Assembly (NCBI GenBank): GCA_947175635.1
Contig: CAMWNM010000006.1
Coordinates: forward strand, 1-64,000
Source of the DNA: an uncultured Bacteroidales bacterium
GTDB taxonomy: Bacteria > Bacteroidota > Bacteroidia > Bacteroidales > P3
Direction of reading: 5' to 3'
Length of the DNA: 64,000 bases
A program made the translations under genes and the position numbers. Below, in pieces: positions 51,878 to 60,546 of the stretch; within the stretch, counting starts at the first letter, position 1; every line of letters begins with the position of its first letter. The notes below the pieces were generated by a model. It was not told the origin of the DNA, ran no database searches, and was given only the letters and a program-made list of their open reading frames with translations.

Positions 51878-53272
51878 CTACTCGGTGCGCGCGCAGGCTT
51901 CCTCCACCTCGGCCACCGTCTTGGGGATGGGCTGCCCCAACAACTTGCCGCCTTTTTCGGTAATCAGCACGTCGTCTTCGATGCGGATACCGCCGAAATC
52001 CTTATAGGCTTCCACCTTGTCGTAGTTGATGTATTGGGTAAACTTGTCCTTGCTTTTCCACAGGTCGATGAGCGCCGGAATAAAGTAGATGCCCGGTTCC
52101 ACCGTAAGCACGAAACCGGGTTGCAGACGGCGGCCCAGACGCAGGTAGGAAAGGCCGAATTGGTCGGAACGCTTTATCTCGTCATCGTACCCGAAAAGGT
52201 TTTCTCCCATGTTTTCCATATCGTGCACATCCAGGCCCATCATGTGCCCCAGTCCATGAGGCATGAACATAGCATGCGCGCCTTCCTGCACGGCCTGCTC
52301 CACATCGCCTTTCATCAAACCGAGATCTTTCAGCCCCTGGGCGATGATCTTGCAGGCGGCGATATGGTAGTCGCGGTAGGGCAAACCGGGCTTAAGCGTT
52401 TCTATAACGCTCGTATTGGCTTTGAGAACAATCTCGTAGATTTCTTTCTGACGGGTGCTGAACTTGCCGCCCACCGGTGTGGTGCGCGTGATATCGGAAC
52501 AATAATTGCTGTGCGCCTCCGCCCCTACGTCGGCCACCATCATGCGGCCTTCCTTAAGCAGGTTGCTGTGGTTGTGGTTGTGGAGGGTCTGCCCGTTCAT
52601 CGAAACGATGGGCGCGAACGACATCGAACCGTGGTGCTGCAAGGCGATGCCTTCCATCGTGCCGCAAATCTTGTATTCGTGCGTGCCGGGCTTGCACATG
52701 CGCATGGCGGTGGTGTGCATCTTGTAGGCGATATCCATCGCGATTTCAATTTCCGCCAGTTCTTCCTTGCCCTTTACCGAACGTTGTTCGGAAATAGCCT
52801 TGATAAGTTCCACCGACTGGCTTTCCTTAAGCCTGGCCACCGCAATTCCCATCCATTCGGACATCTGCTGCGCCACCTGCATGTTGTAGGGTGCCACAAA
52901 ATGAATCTTGCGGCGGCTCAATACAGCCTGATGCAAAAGACTCTTGAGTTCCGACACCGGAGCGGTTTCGGAAATGCCCACTTCAGAAGCCATTTCCGAC
53001 ACGGAGGGAAGATGCCCCATCCAGATGATGTCATCCATGGTGAGGTCGTCGGCGTAGAGAAAGTCCTTGTCTGCGTCCAGGTCGATGAGCCCGTACATAT
53101 CCGGTTTCTGCAGACCGAAGAAGTAAAGGAAATTGCTGTCTTGGCGGAAAGGATAGGTGTTGCCGGCGTAATTGCAGGGAACTTCCGGGTTTCCGGGAAA
53201 GAGAACGATGCCGCCTTGCAGGCTCTGCCTGAGTTTCTCGCGGCGGGCACGGTAAATTTTCTTATCGAACAT
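51878..53272 (-). CDS. Xaa-Pro aminopeptidase (M24B, aminopeptidase P-like)
   Basis: 464 residues from the ATG at 53272. The open frame continues up to 53362 through the palindromic element, but those residues resemble the element, not the family. N-terminal creatinase-like domain, then the pita-bread metallopeptidase domain with ligands Asp in VADVGAEAHSNY, Asp in CSDITRT, His in HGLGHMMGLDVHD, Glu in TVEPGIY and Glu in RIEDDV. It removes N-terminal residues before proline, part of peptide use. No signal peptide, so cytoplasmic. Confidence 0.93.
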   Translation of the reverse strand: MFDKKIYRARREKLRQSLQGGIVLFPGNPEVPCNYAGNTYPFRQDSNFLYFFGLQKPDMYGLIDLDADKDFLYADDLTMDDIIWMGHLPSVSEMASEVGISETAPVSELKSLLHQAVLSRRKIHFVAPYNMQVAQQMSEWMGIAVARLKESQSVELIKAISEQRSVKGKEELAEIEIAMDIAYKMHTTAMRMCKPGTHEYKICGTMEGIALQHHGSMSFAPIVSMNGQTLHNHNHSNLLKEGRMMVADVGAEAHSNYCSDITRTTPVGGKFSTRQKEIYEIVLKANTSVIETLKPGLPYRDYHIAACKIIAQGLKDLGLMKGDVEQAVQEGAHAMFMPHGLGHMMGLDVHDMENMGENLFGYDDEIKRSDQFGLSYLRLGRRLQPGFVLTVEPGIYFIPALIDLWKSKDKFTQYINYDKVEAYKDFGGIRIEDDVLITEKGGKLLGQPIPKTVAEVEEACARTE

Positions 53273-53312
53273 AGGAATATCTATAAAGGCGTTTCCGCCT
53301 ATTGCAAAGTAG

Positions 53313-53371
53313 TAAAGGTACATCTTTTTTTTCACATAGCGAAAAGCTATCGCCGTCTTCATGTACCTTCA
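53313..53371 (-). repeat. dispersed palindromic element, copy 2
   Basis: Ends ATGTACCTT (53361-53369, plus strand) and TAAAGGTACAT (53313-53323) flank 37 bases. Read on the minus strand it aligns with the copy at 7805-7861: shared outer arms, GCGATAGCT and GATGTACCTTTAC, with a small inner stem ATAGC/GCTAT here. It lies 40 bases upstream of the aminopeptidase start in the same relative orientation as copy 1 to rlmI. Confidence 0.75.
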
Positions 53372-53419
53372 CGGACGCTTCCTGTGTCGGTAAAGTATCT
53401 GCAAACCGAAAAGAAAACC

Positions 53420-55900
53420 CTATAAGAAAAATCCCCCTATCCGGAACACGAGAAACGACACAATCCAGGCCACCGCCGTGGTATAGACGGCGGTGAAGGC
53501 CGCCCATTTCCAGCTGCCGCTCTCCCTTCCGATGGCCGAGAACACCGCCACGCAGGGGAAATACAGCAATACGAAAGCGATAAAGGAAAGTGCGCTTAGA
53601 GGCGTAAAGGTTTCGGCAGGGTCCATGATGACGCTCATGGTGCTCACCACCACTTCTTTTGCCGAAATGCCGGCCAGCAGACAGATACCCATCTGCCAGT
53701 TCATGCCCAAAGGACGGATAACGGGCTCGATGAACTTGCCGATTCTGCCCAGATAGGAGTTTTCCATATGCAGTTTCTCGGCATCGGCCTGCATCAACCC
53801 GGCGGTCTGCTTCGAAACACCTTCGGGAAGGCTCACTTCGGGCGAAATAGGGAAATAACCCAACGCCCACACGATAACGGAGGCAATCAGGATAACGCCT
53901 CCCATTTTCTTAAGATACTGCATGGTGCGCGTTCCAAGACTCTGCCCTACCGAACGCCAGGTAGGCCAGCGGTAAGGCGGCATTTCCATCACGAAAGGGC
54001 TGTCGAAAGCCCTGAGTATCGTGTGCCGGAACAACAAGGCCGAAAGAATGGAAAGAAGAATGCCGAAAAGATAGATCAGAAAGATAACCGTACCTGCCTT
54101 GGCACCGAAAAACATACCGGTAAGCAACACATACACCGGAAGCCGCGCACTGCACGACATAAAGGGCAGGATAAGCATCGTGATAAGGCGGTCTTTCTTG
54201 TTTTCGATGGTACGGGTGGCCATGATGGCCGGCACATTGCAGCCGAATCCGATGATAAGGGGAATGAACGACTTGCCGTGCAGGCCGATGGTATGCATGA
54301 GTTTGTCCATGATGAACGCCACCCTTGCCATGTATCCGGTAGCCTCCATCAGGGAAATGAAGAGGAAAAGGATAAGGATATTGGGCAGGAAAACCAAAAC
54401 GCCGCCCACTCCCTGTATGATGCCGTCCACCAATACGGCACGCAGAATATTGTCGGGCATAACACTGTTGAGCCATGCGGCCAAGGCCTCCACGCCGGAT
54501 TCGATCCAGTCCATCGGATACTGCCCGAGAGTGAAGGTGGCCTGGAACATCATCCACAGAAAAGCCAGAAAGATAGGGAAACTCCAGATTCTATGCGTAA
54601 GAAGGTTGTCTAAACGGGCGGTGATGCGGCCGCGTACAGCCAAGGCGTTCCGTTCCCTTGTGCGGTACAGACGACGCGCACGGTGACGGACGGCCCGACC
54701 GTGGCGGCATGTGCGATGCGGAGAACGACGCCGACGCGTGTATAAAGCCGCAGGGCGGTAACATTCTTTCAACGCACCCCGTACAAAAGCGTAGCGGTAG
54801 TCGGCAAATACCTGATCGATGTCTTCACCGTACATCTTCTGCAAACGGTTGCGCTCAGCCTCAGCCATCTGCTTGAACCTGTCGGCATTTTCCAACACAT
54901 TGGCCCGGTCAATCCACTCGGTATCGCCTTCCAGCAACTTGATGGCAAGATAACGCGAAGAATAGATATTGTCGTACCAGGGATCCTGCCAGATGGCCTC
55001 CTGCAAGTCGCGCAGACTGCGTTCCATCTCCTCCGAATAGGGAATGTGGGTATGACGCACGGTCTGGTCGCGGTCTTCGTTTACATCGATAACCTTGTCC
55101 AGAAGCGCCCCGGTACCTGTCTGGGTGCGACCTACGGTAGGCACAACCGGTATCCCGAGCAATTTACCCAGATATTCATATTGCAGGTCGGCGCCCGAGG
55201 CCTGAAGCTCATCGTACATATTGAGGGCCATCACCACCCGATAATCCATATCGATAAGCTGGGTGGTCATGTAGAGGTTGCGTTCCAGATTGGAGGCATC
55301 CACCACATTCACGATCACATCGGGGCGCCGTTCCAGAAGCTGTTCCATCACCACCCTTTCCTCGGGCGAATAGGGCGAGAAAGAATAGGTGCCGGGCAGG
55401 TCGGTGAGACGGATGCGGTGGCCTTTATACACAAACTCGGCGGTTTTGGCATCCACCGTTACCCCGCTGTAGTTCCCCACATGTTCGGAACTGCCCGAAA
55501 GGGCATTGTAGAGAGAAGTTTTTCCAGTATTGGGATTTCCCACCATGCAGACTTCGATAACCGAACTGCTGTCGAGTTTCTTTTCAAGGGGATCCTCTTG
55601 CGGATTGCCGTGGCAACGGTCTTTTTCAAACGTACGGACAGGCTTCAGGGCGGCATATTCCCGTGCCTCCTCCATACTGCAGACCAGCACTTCTATTTGG
55701 GACGCCTCCGCCCTGCGGAGCGATACCTCGCTGTCTAAAATGCGGAAAACCACAGGGTCCTTGAGCGGTGCCGACCGCAAGACCCTTACCGTCTGCCCGC
55801 GCACGAAACCCAGTTCGATAATTCTATGCCGGAAAGTACCCCGGCCCCTAATCTTGAGGATGATCGCTTGCTGGCCTTCTTTTAAATCGTTTAACGTCAT
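53420..55900 (-). CDS. feoB: FeoA-FeoB fusion ferrous iron transporter
   Basis: 826 residues. Residues 1-75 are a FeoA SH3-like domain (GRGTFRHRIIELGFVRGQ). Next comes the FeoB G domain: G1 VGNPNTGKTSLYNAL (about 122), G2/G3 NYSGVTVD and LTDLPGTYS, G4 NMYD. A GDI region and about eight membrane helices follow, with the Gate motifs GFGCNVPA and LPFMSCSARLPVY. Fe(II) import through the inner membrane. Odd: residues 388-427, just before the first helix, hold about 16 Arg in 40 (TRRRRSPHRTCRHGRAVRH...), unlike most FeoB. The reading frame is intact across it. Confidence 0.94.
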   Translation of the reverse strand: MTLNDLKEGQQAIILKIRGRGTFRHRIIELGFVRGQTVRVLRSAPLKDPVVFRILDSEVSLRRAEASQIEVLVCSMEEAREYAALKPVRTFEKDRCHGNPQEDPLEKKLDSSSVIEVCMVGNPNTGKTSLYNALSGSSEHVGNYSGVTVDAKTAEFVYKGHRIRLTDLPGTYSFSPYSPEERVVMEQLLERRPDVIVNVVDASNLERNLYMTTQLIDMDYRVVMALNMYDELQASGADLQYEYLGKLLGIPVVPTVGRTQTGTGALLDKVIDVNEDRDQTVRHTHIPYSEEMERSLRDLQEAIWQDPWYDNIYSSRYLAIKLLEGDTEWIDRANVLENADRFKQMAEAERNRLQKMYGEDIDQVFADYRYAFVRGALKECYRPAALYTRRRRSPHRTCRHGRAVRHRARRLYRTRERNALAVRGRITARLDNLLTHRIWSFPIFLAFLWMMFQATFTLGQYPMDWIESGVEALAAWLNSVMPDNILRAVLVDGIIQGVGGVLVFLPNILILFLFISLMEATGYMARVAFIMDKLMHTIGLHGKSFIPLIIGFGCNVPAIMATRTIENKKDRLITMLILPFMSCSARLPVYVLLTGMFFGAKAGTVIFLIYLFGILLSILSALLFRHTILRAFDSPFVMEMPPYRWPTWRSVGQSLGTRTMQYLKKMGGVILIASVIVWALGYFPISPEVSLPEGVSKQTAGLMQADAEKLHMENSYLGRIGKFIEPVIRPLGMNWQMGICLLAGISAKEVVVSTMSVIMDPAETFTPLSALSFIAFVLLYFPCVAVFSAIGRESGSWKWAAFTAVYTTAVAWIVSFLVFRIGGFFL

Positions 55901-56053
55901 AGGGATTTTCTTCTCTCCCGGAACAGACAGCGCCTGCCCTCCGGACGTGTTTTTTTCTTTTCCTTGCCTGTTTTGTCCCGAGACATATCAAAAGAAAAGA
56001 ATGTATTGCTCGCCGGCCGGCACGGAAACTGCATCTCCGGCCGGAACCGAAGG

Positions 56054-56061
56054 CAAAATTA
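56054..56061 (-). promoter_or_regulatory. -7 promoter box upstream of feoAB
   Basis: TAATTTTG on the minus strand matches TAnnTTTG, about 150 bases before the feoAB start. The 231-base gap between glmS and feoAB otherwise holds only the palindrome at 56083-56102. Confidence 0.45.
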
Positions 56062-56082
56062 CGATGCCTGAACGGGGATAAG

Positions 56083-56102
56083 AATACCTACAAATAGGTA
56101 TT
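56083..56102. repeat. 8-bp inverted repeat upstream of feoAB
   Basis: AATACCTA and TAGGTATT with a 4-base loop, 22-41 bases upstream of the feoAB -7 box and 30 bases after the glmS stop. On the minus strand it is not followed by a T-run, so an operator is as likely as a glmS terminator. Confidence 0.5.
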
Positions 56103-56131
56103 TTTATCATAGAAGAAATATAAATGACTGA

Positions 56132-57985
56132 TTATTCTACTGTTACGGATTTTGCAAGATTCCGGGGCTGATCAACATTGCAACCTTTCTGCACGGCAAT
56201 ATGATAAGCCATCAACTGCAAGGGAATACAAGCGATGATGGTGGAAAGAATGGCTTCCGTACGGGGAATCTCAATCGAAAAGTCAGACAAGGCCTTCACC
56301 TCCGTATCGCCTTCGTTCACGATAGAGATGATACGGCCTTTGCGGGCTTTCACTTCCTGTATGTTGCTTACTATTTTCTCATAGTTGCCCCGATTGGTGG
56401 CAATCACCACAACCGGCATCTCGGCATCGATAAGGGCGATGGGACCATGCTTCATCTCTGCCGCGGGATATCCTTCGGCATGGATATATGAAATTTCCTT
56501 GAGTTTCAACGCCCCCTCGAGCGCCAGGGGATAATTGTAGCCACGGCCCAGATAGAGGAAATTCCTGGAATAGGTAAAGATTTTCACCACATCGGCTATC
56601 TGCGGATCTTTTTTCAATACCTGTTCTATCTTTTCGGGTAATTCGTACATGGCCCGGACAATTTGTTCCAAAGACGATTTCTTGATCATCTTCTTTTCTT
56701 TGGCCAAAGCCAAAGCCAACAGCATCAGCACACTTACCTGCGCCGTAAAAGCTTTGGTGGATGCCACCCCGATTTCAGGTCCGGCATGCATGTAACTTCC
56801 GCTGTCGGAAGCCCTCGCGATGGAAGACCCCACCACATTGCAGATACCGTAAACGAAAGCGCCGTTTTTCTTGGCGATCTTAACGGCGGCCAAGGTATCG
56901 GCCGTCTCGCCCGATTGGGAAACGGCAATCACCACATCGTCGGGATAGATAATCGGATTGCGGTAACGGAACTCGGAGGCATATTCCACCTCAACCGGAA
57001 TACGCGCCAGCTCTTCGATGGCGTATTCGCCCACCAGCCCCGCATGCCAGGAAGTACCGCATCCCACAATGATAATGCGGCGCGCCTTGAGAAATTTCTC
57101 TTTATGGTCTATCACGCCCGAAAGCGCCACCGTGTTGAGCTCCATATTGATGCGGCCGCTCAGACTGTCCCGTATCGTTTGCGGTTGCTCATAGATTTCC
57201 TTGAGCATGAAATGCGGATAACCGTTTTTCTCAAGGGAAGAAAGATTCATCTCCAATTTCTGAATCAACGGCACCTTCTTCACGTTCTTGAGATTGGTGA
57301 TCTCCATCTTGGGTTTCCCTTTGGCCGAAAGCGACAGAACGGCTATCTCCTCATCCTCAAGATACACCACTTCATTGGTGTATTCCACAATCGGAGAAGC
57401 GTCGGAAGCGGCAAAAAACTCGTCCTTCCCGATTCCGATCACCAACGGACTGCCTTTCCTTGCCACGATAATGCTGCGGGGGGATTCTTTCGACATCACC
57501 GCCACCGCATAAGCACCCACCACCTGACTCAAAGCCTGATGCACGGCTTCGGTCAAAGATATCCGGCTGCTTACCCGGATATAATCTATCAGCTGCACCA
57601 ACACCTCGGTGTCGGTTTCACTATAGAACGTGCGGCCCTGTTTGATCAATTCTTTCTTGAGCGTCTGGTAGTTTTCGATGATGCCGTTGTGAATCAGGGC
57701 CAAATCCTCAAACTGAGAATAGTGGGGATGGGCGTTGTGCTGGTTGGGTTCGCCATGTGTGGCCCAGCGGGTATGGGCGATGCCCACGGTACCGCTTACA
57801 TCCTTGTCTTTCACAAACTCTTCCAAATCGGAAACCTTACCGCGTTTCTTATAAATATTGAGGCGATTGTGATTATAGATACAGATGCCGGCACTGTCAT
57901 ATCCCCTGTATTCGAGGCGATGCAACCCTTTCATCAAAATGGGGAAAACAGGCTGCTTCCCTATATATGCAACGATTCCGCACAT
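56132..57985 (-). CDS. glmS: glutamine--fructose-6-phosphate aminotransferase (isomerizing)
   Basis: 617 residues, the standard GlmS length. The N-terminal glutaminase starts with the catalytic Cys2 (MCGIVAYIG) and includes YRGYDSAG and ARWATHG (here HTRWATHGEPN). Two SIS isomerase domains follow (CGTSWHAG, SQSGETADT, and the second half with LGRGYNYPLALEGALKLKE). The C-terminal DQPRNLAKSVTVE is the family's conserved end. It makes glucosamine-6-phosphate for peptidoglycan and LPS. Last gene of the glgA-DUF4270-glmS unit, 7 bases after DUF4270. Confidence 0.97.
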   Translation of the reverse strand: MCGIVAYIGKQPVFPILMKGLHRLEYRGYDSAGICIYNHNRLNIYKKRGKVSDLEEFVKDKDVSGTVGIAHTRWATHGEPNQHNAHPHYSQFEDLALIHNGIIENYQTLKKELIKQGRTFYSETDTEVLVQLIDYIRVSSRISLTEAVHQALSQVVGAYAVAVMSKESPRSIIVARKGSPLVIGIGKDEFFAASDASPIVEYTNEVVYLEDEEIAVLSLSAKGKPKMEITNLKNVKKVPLIQKLEMNLSSLEKNGYPHFMLKEIYEQPQTIRDSLSGRINMELNTVALSGVIDHKEKFLKARRIIIVGCGTSWHAGLVGEYAIEELARIPVEVEYASEFRYRNPIIYPDDVVIAVSQSGETADTLAAVKIAKKNGAFVYGICNVVGSSIARASDSGSYMHAGPEIGVASTKAFTAQVSVLMLLALALAKEKKMIKKSSLEQIVRAMYELPEKIEQVLKKDPQIADVVKIFTYSRNFLYLGRGYNYPLALEGALKLKEISYIHAEGYPAAEMKHGPIALIDAEMPVVVIATNRGNYEKIVSNIQEVKARKGRIISIVNEGDTEVKALSDFSIEIPRTEAILSTIIACIPLQLMAYHIAVQKGCNVDQPRNLAKSVTVE

Positions 57986-57992
57986 AAAATGT

Positions 57993-59426
57993 CTAATTTT
58001 CGATCGTGTCGCCTATTATGGTGTAAATCACCTCCAGGCGCATCTTACGTTCCGGTGCACCGGGACCATAGAGCACCACCCGCGTGGGCTGTTCGTAACG
58101 CTCATCTGTCTGGGGCACCAAATCGAGATAATTTTCAAAAAGCTTACGGTTGGCCGTATCCACCGTGGTGAGGTAGGCCAAACGCTGAAGATAACGCGTG
58201 ATATTGACCCTGTATTGTCCTTTGGTACTGCTGTATGTTCCTCCCGGATTTATTTCATCGAGAATCTCCGCCTCCGTACCCCGGTTGTAATAGCGTATGC
58301 AGTGCAACTGTGCCGGAACATCGATATCGGACGTGATGTCGCTGTTGACGTTTTCCGCCACCAGCACGGCCTGGTTGATCACCACCCTGCCCGACACCAC
58401 GTTTTGGAAACCGGGAATCCGGAAACGCACGCGGCTGCCTCCCGAACCTTCTATGTAAAGCCTTTGGGCGCCCGAAGCGGTATCCCCTTCGGTTTCCATC
58501 TGTTTTTTGTATAAATCGTCTGTGGAGAGGCTGCGGTCGCGCACCACCTGCGTAAAGCGCATGGGCCCCAGAATAAATTTCTGGTACGCGGTACTGTATA
58601 CTCCCTCCGACATTTCCATCCCGTCGAAATACACCGTGAGTTCAGCCCCCATTGAAAAGAGGTTGGATACTGAAAAAACAATGCTCTCATCCTCCTTGGC
58701 GCAAGGTTCCATCTTGAAATAAAGCCCCTTGAAGACCGCAGGCAAAGAGGCCAGGTCGGCACGTTCCTCCTCTGTCATTCCAAGCACATATCCCAAAAGC
58801 TCCCTACCGAAATCCTTGCTGAGGTAGGCCTTGAGCGGAGCCACCTTTTTGTACCCCAGCACCGAATCGTAAACGGTATCGAAAGGCTTGGGGTAAACCG
58901 TTATCAAATCGCCGATCTGTCTGGAATAGGCCACTTCATGATTTACCGAATAGGCGCTGTCGTATCCCTGTCCGTCCACCAGCTCTTCGGCCACCTCATA
59001 GATCCGGAAACTGAGTCTGCGCCCGTCCATGGATCCGTAAAGAGGGAAAACACCCGAATAAGGCAGGGAAAGAACCACCGAATCCACCGAATTGAGAGAA
59101 GATTCGTTCAGATAGCCCGAATAGTAGGTATAACTGTCGTCTCCGTCGATACGGAGGGTAAGAAGCTGCACAATCAGATTGTAGGAGGCCGATCCGAATG
59201 TCGGACTGAAAGACGTACCCAGAAGCACCGAACTGGAATTCTGCACAATCAACGAATCATCAATCACGCTGAAGGCTTCTATCTGAAACATCGTATCGTA
59301 TTTCGCCACCAGATCATCCGTTCCGTAAAGATGGTTGCCCAGAATGGCGTTCGGGTCGCGCTTGCACGCGAAGCCCGCCCACAGAATAAAAGCAAGCGCG
59401 ATTATCCGCCCTATTGCACGAAACAT
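57993..59426 (-). CDS. DUF4270 family lipoprotein
   Basis: 477 residues. A lipoprotein signal peptide ends with ILWAGFAC (Cys21). The long beta-rich body matches the Bacteroidota DUF4270 family: YDTMFQIEAFSVIDDSLI near the N-terminus, VLLGTSFSPTFG, and near the C-terminus INITRYLQRL-type text (here VNITRYLQRL). Such genes commonly sit between a short glycogen synthase and glmS, as here (3 and 7 base gaps). The function is unknown; anchoring in the outer membrane is inferred. Confidence 0.9.
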   Translation of the reverse strand: MFRAIGRIIALAFILWAGFACKRDPNAILGNHLYGTDDLVAKYDTMFQIEAFSVIDDSLIVQNSSSVLLGTSFSPTFGSASYNLIVQLLTLRIDGDDSYTYYSGYLNESSLNSVDSVVLSLPYSGVFPLYGSMDGRRLSFRIYEVAEELVDGQGYDSAYSVNHEVAYSRQIGDLITVYPKPFDTVYDSVLGYKKVAPLKAYLSKDFGRELLGYVLGMTEEERADLASLPAVFKGLYFKMEPCAKEDESIVFSVSNLFSMGAELTVYFDGMEMSEGVYSTAYQKFILGPMRFTQVVRDRSLSTDDLYKKQMETEGDTASGAQRLYIEGSGGSRVRFRIPGFQNVVSGRVVINQAVLVAENVNSDITSDIDVPAQLHCIRYYNRGTEAEILDEINPGGTYSSTKGQYRVNITRYLQRLAYLTTVDTANRKLFENYLDLVPQTDERYEQPTRVVLYGPGAPERKMRLEVIYTIIGDTIEN

Positions 59427-59429
59427 TGT

Positions 59430-60251
59430 TTATTTCCTGTCTTTGAGAAATTTTCCGAAAAATTCATTCACTTTTTCCACATAGCCCTCCTCGCCGGGAA
59501 AAGCCAATGCAGGCTTCTGGGCAGTCTTGACATGCTTCTTAAGCCAGGCCAGATCCGCCACATCCTTGTCGGAATACACCACCCCGTCGGAATAATCCAC
59601 CGCCAGACGGGTAAGGTCTTCAAAACCGAACTTGCCGTATTGCTTTATGTCTTCGGGAGAGAAACTGTCGAACAACAGCTTGTCGGCAAAGGATGCGGGG
59701 AAATGCCCCGTAAAACCTTCCTTGTACAACCCCGTAATGATTTTGGCGTTGGCGAAAACAGGACTGTCCTTATAGATTTTACGCACATACATCGGCAACA
59801 GGGACGTGAACCAGCCGCTGCAGTAGATGATATCGGGCGCCCAAGCCAGTTTCTTTACGGTTTCCAACACGCCCCTTGCGAAAAAAATGCACTTTTCGTC
59901 ATTGTCGGCGTAGAACTTGCCCGCATTGTCGAGAAACATGTTCTTTTTGTGAAAGAATTCCTCGTTGTCTATGAAATAGATCTGCATCCGAGCCGCCTGA
60001 ATAGAAGCCACCTTGATAATCAGCGGATAATCCGTATCGTTGATAATCATGTTGATACCCGACAGCCGGATGACCTCATGCAGTTGGTTCCGTCTTTCGT
60101 TGATGGTACCGTAACGCGGCATGAACGTCCTTATCTCGTTACCCTGCTCCTGAATGCCCTGTGGCAGATACCTGCCGGTTTTCGACATCAGGGTCATCCG
60201 GGTATAGGGATATATTTCCTGACTGACAAACAATATTTTTGGCTTCTCCAT
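59430..60251 (-). CDS. short glycogen/starch synthase-like protein (GT5 N-terminal domain only)
   Basis: 273 residues from the ATG at 60251 (MEKPKILFVSQEIYPY); the upstream in-frame ATG at 60317 lies inside the promoter and is rejected. Only the N-terminal Rossmann domain of GT5 is present: the start, ALIYCSGWF-type acceptor region (here IIYCSGWFTSLLP) and GVVYSDKDV. The ADP-glucose-binding C-terminal domain is missing, and the usual KTGGL motif near the N-terminus reads MSKTGRYLP. Bacteroidota often keep this short form in a unit with DUF4270 and glmS. Catalytic activity is doubtful; a regulatory role is possible. Confidence 0.87.
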   Translation of the reverse strand: MEKPKILFVSQEIYPYTRMTLMSKTGRYLPQGIQEQGNEIRTFMPRYGTINERRNQLHEVIRLSGINMIINDTDYPLIIKVASIQAARMQIYFIDNEEFFHKKNMFLDNAGKFYADNDEKCIFFARGVLETVKKLAWAPDIIYCSGWFTSLLPMYVRKIYKDSPVFANAKIITGLYKEGFTGHFPASFADKLLFDSFSPEDIKQYGKFGFEDLTRLAVDYSDGVVYSDKDVADLAWLKKHVKTAQKPALAFPGEEGYVEKVNEFFGKFLKDRK

Positions 60252-60314
60252 CGGAAACTGTTTTTGCGTCTTCCGCTTTCCCTGCACCCATAGGCACAGA
60301 CCGCGCAAAACATG

Positions 60315-60345
60315 CAAAGTTACAAAAAAAATGTCAGTCTGTCAA
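60315..60345 (-). promoter_or_regulatory. promoter of the glgA-DUF4270-glmS unit
   Basis: On the minus strand TTG (60345-60343, within TTGACA), 20 bases, then TAACTTTG (60322-60315). The start codon is 63 bases further. Confidence 0.8.
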
Positions 60346-60444
60346 GTCCAGTCTCCCTGTTCGACCGAGAAACAAACCCAAAAAAATCAAATATTTACTC
60401 TTCCGGAAAAGCACGGATTCCCTATTCTGACCTGCTTTTCCGCA

Positions 60445-60476
60445 TTTGTTTCCCAGCGAAAAAAAAGCTACCTTTG
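60445..60476 (+). promoter_or_regulatory. recJ promoter
   Basis: TTTG (60445-60448), 20 bases, TACCTTTG (60469-60476): full Bacteroidota consensus, divergent from the glgA promoter. The recJ start is 70 bases downstream. Confidence 0.85.
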
Positions 60477-60546
60477 TTGTTTGCCGGAGTTTGTTTTTTT
60501 ACGGCCTCGCCCCATCGGGCGCACACGGAATGATTAAACGCTTAAC

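Noticed and set aside
53273-53362. N-terminal extension of the Xaa-Pro aminopeptidase
   Set aside because: The extra 30 residues are encoded by the dispersed palindromic element and are not part of the family. The start at 53272 gives the usual N-terminus.
54615-54740. Frameshift in feoB at the Arg-rich stretch
   Set aside because: The frame is continuous and normal FeoB sequence follows directly (RLDNLLTHRIWSFP). Other frames across the stretch do not give FeoB-like residues.
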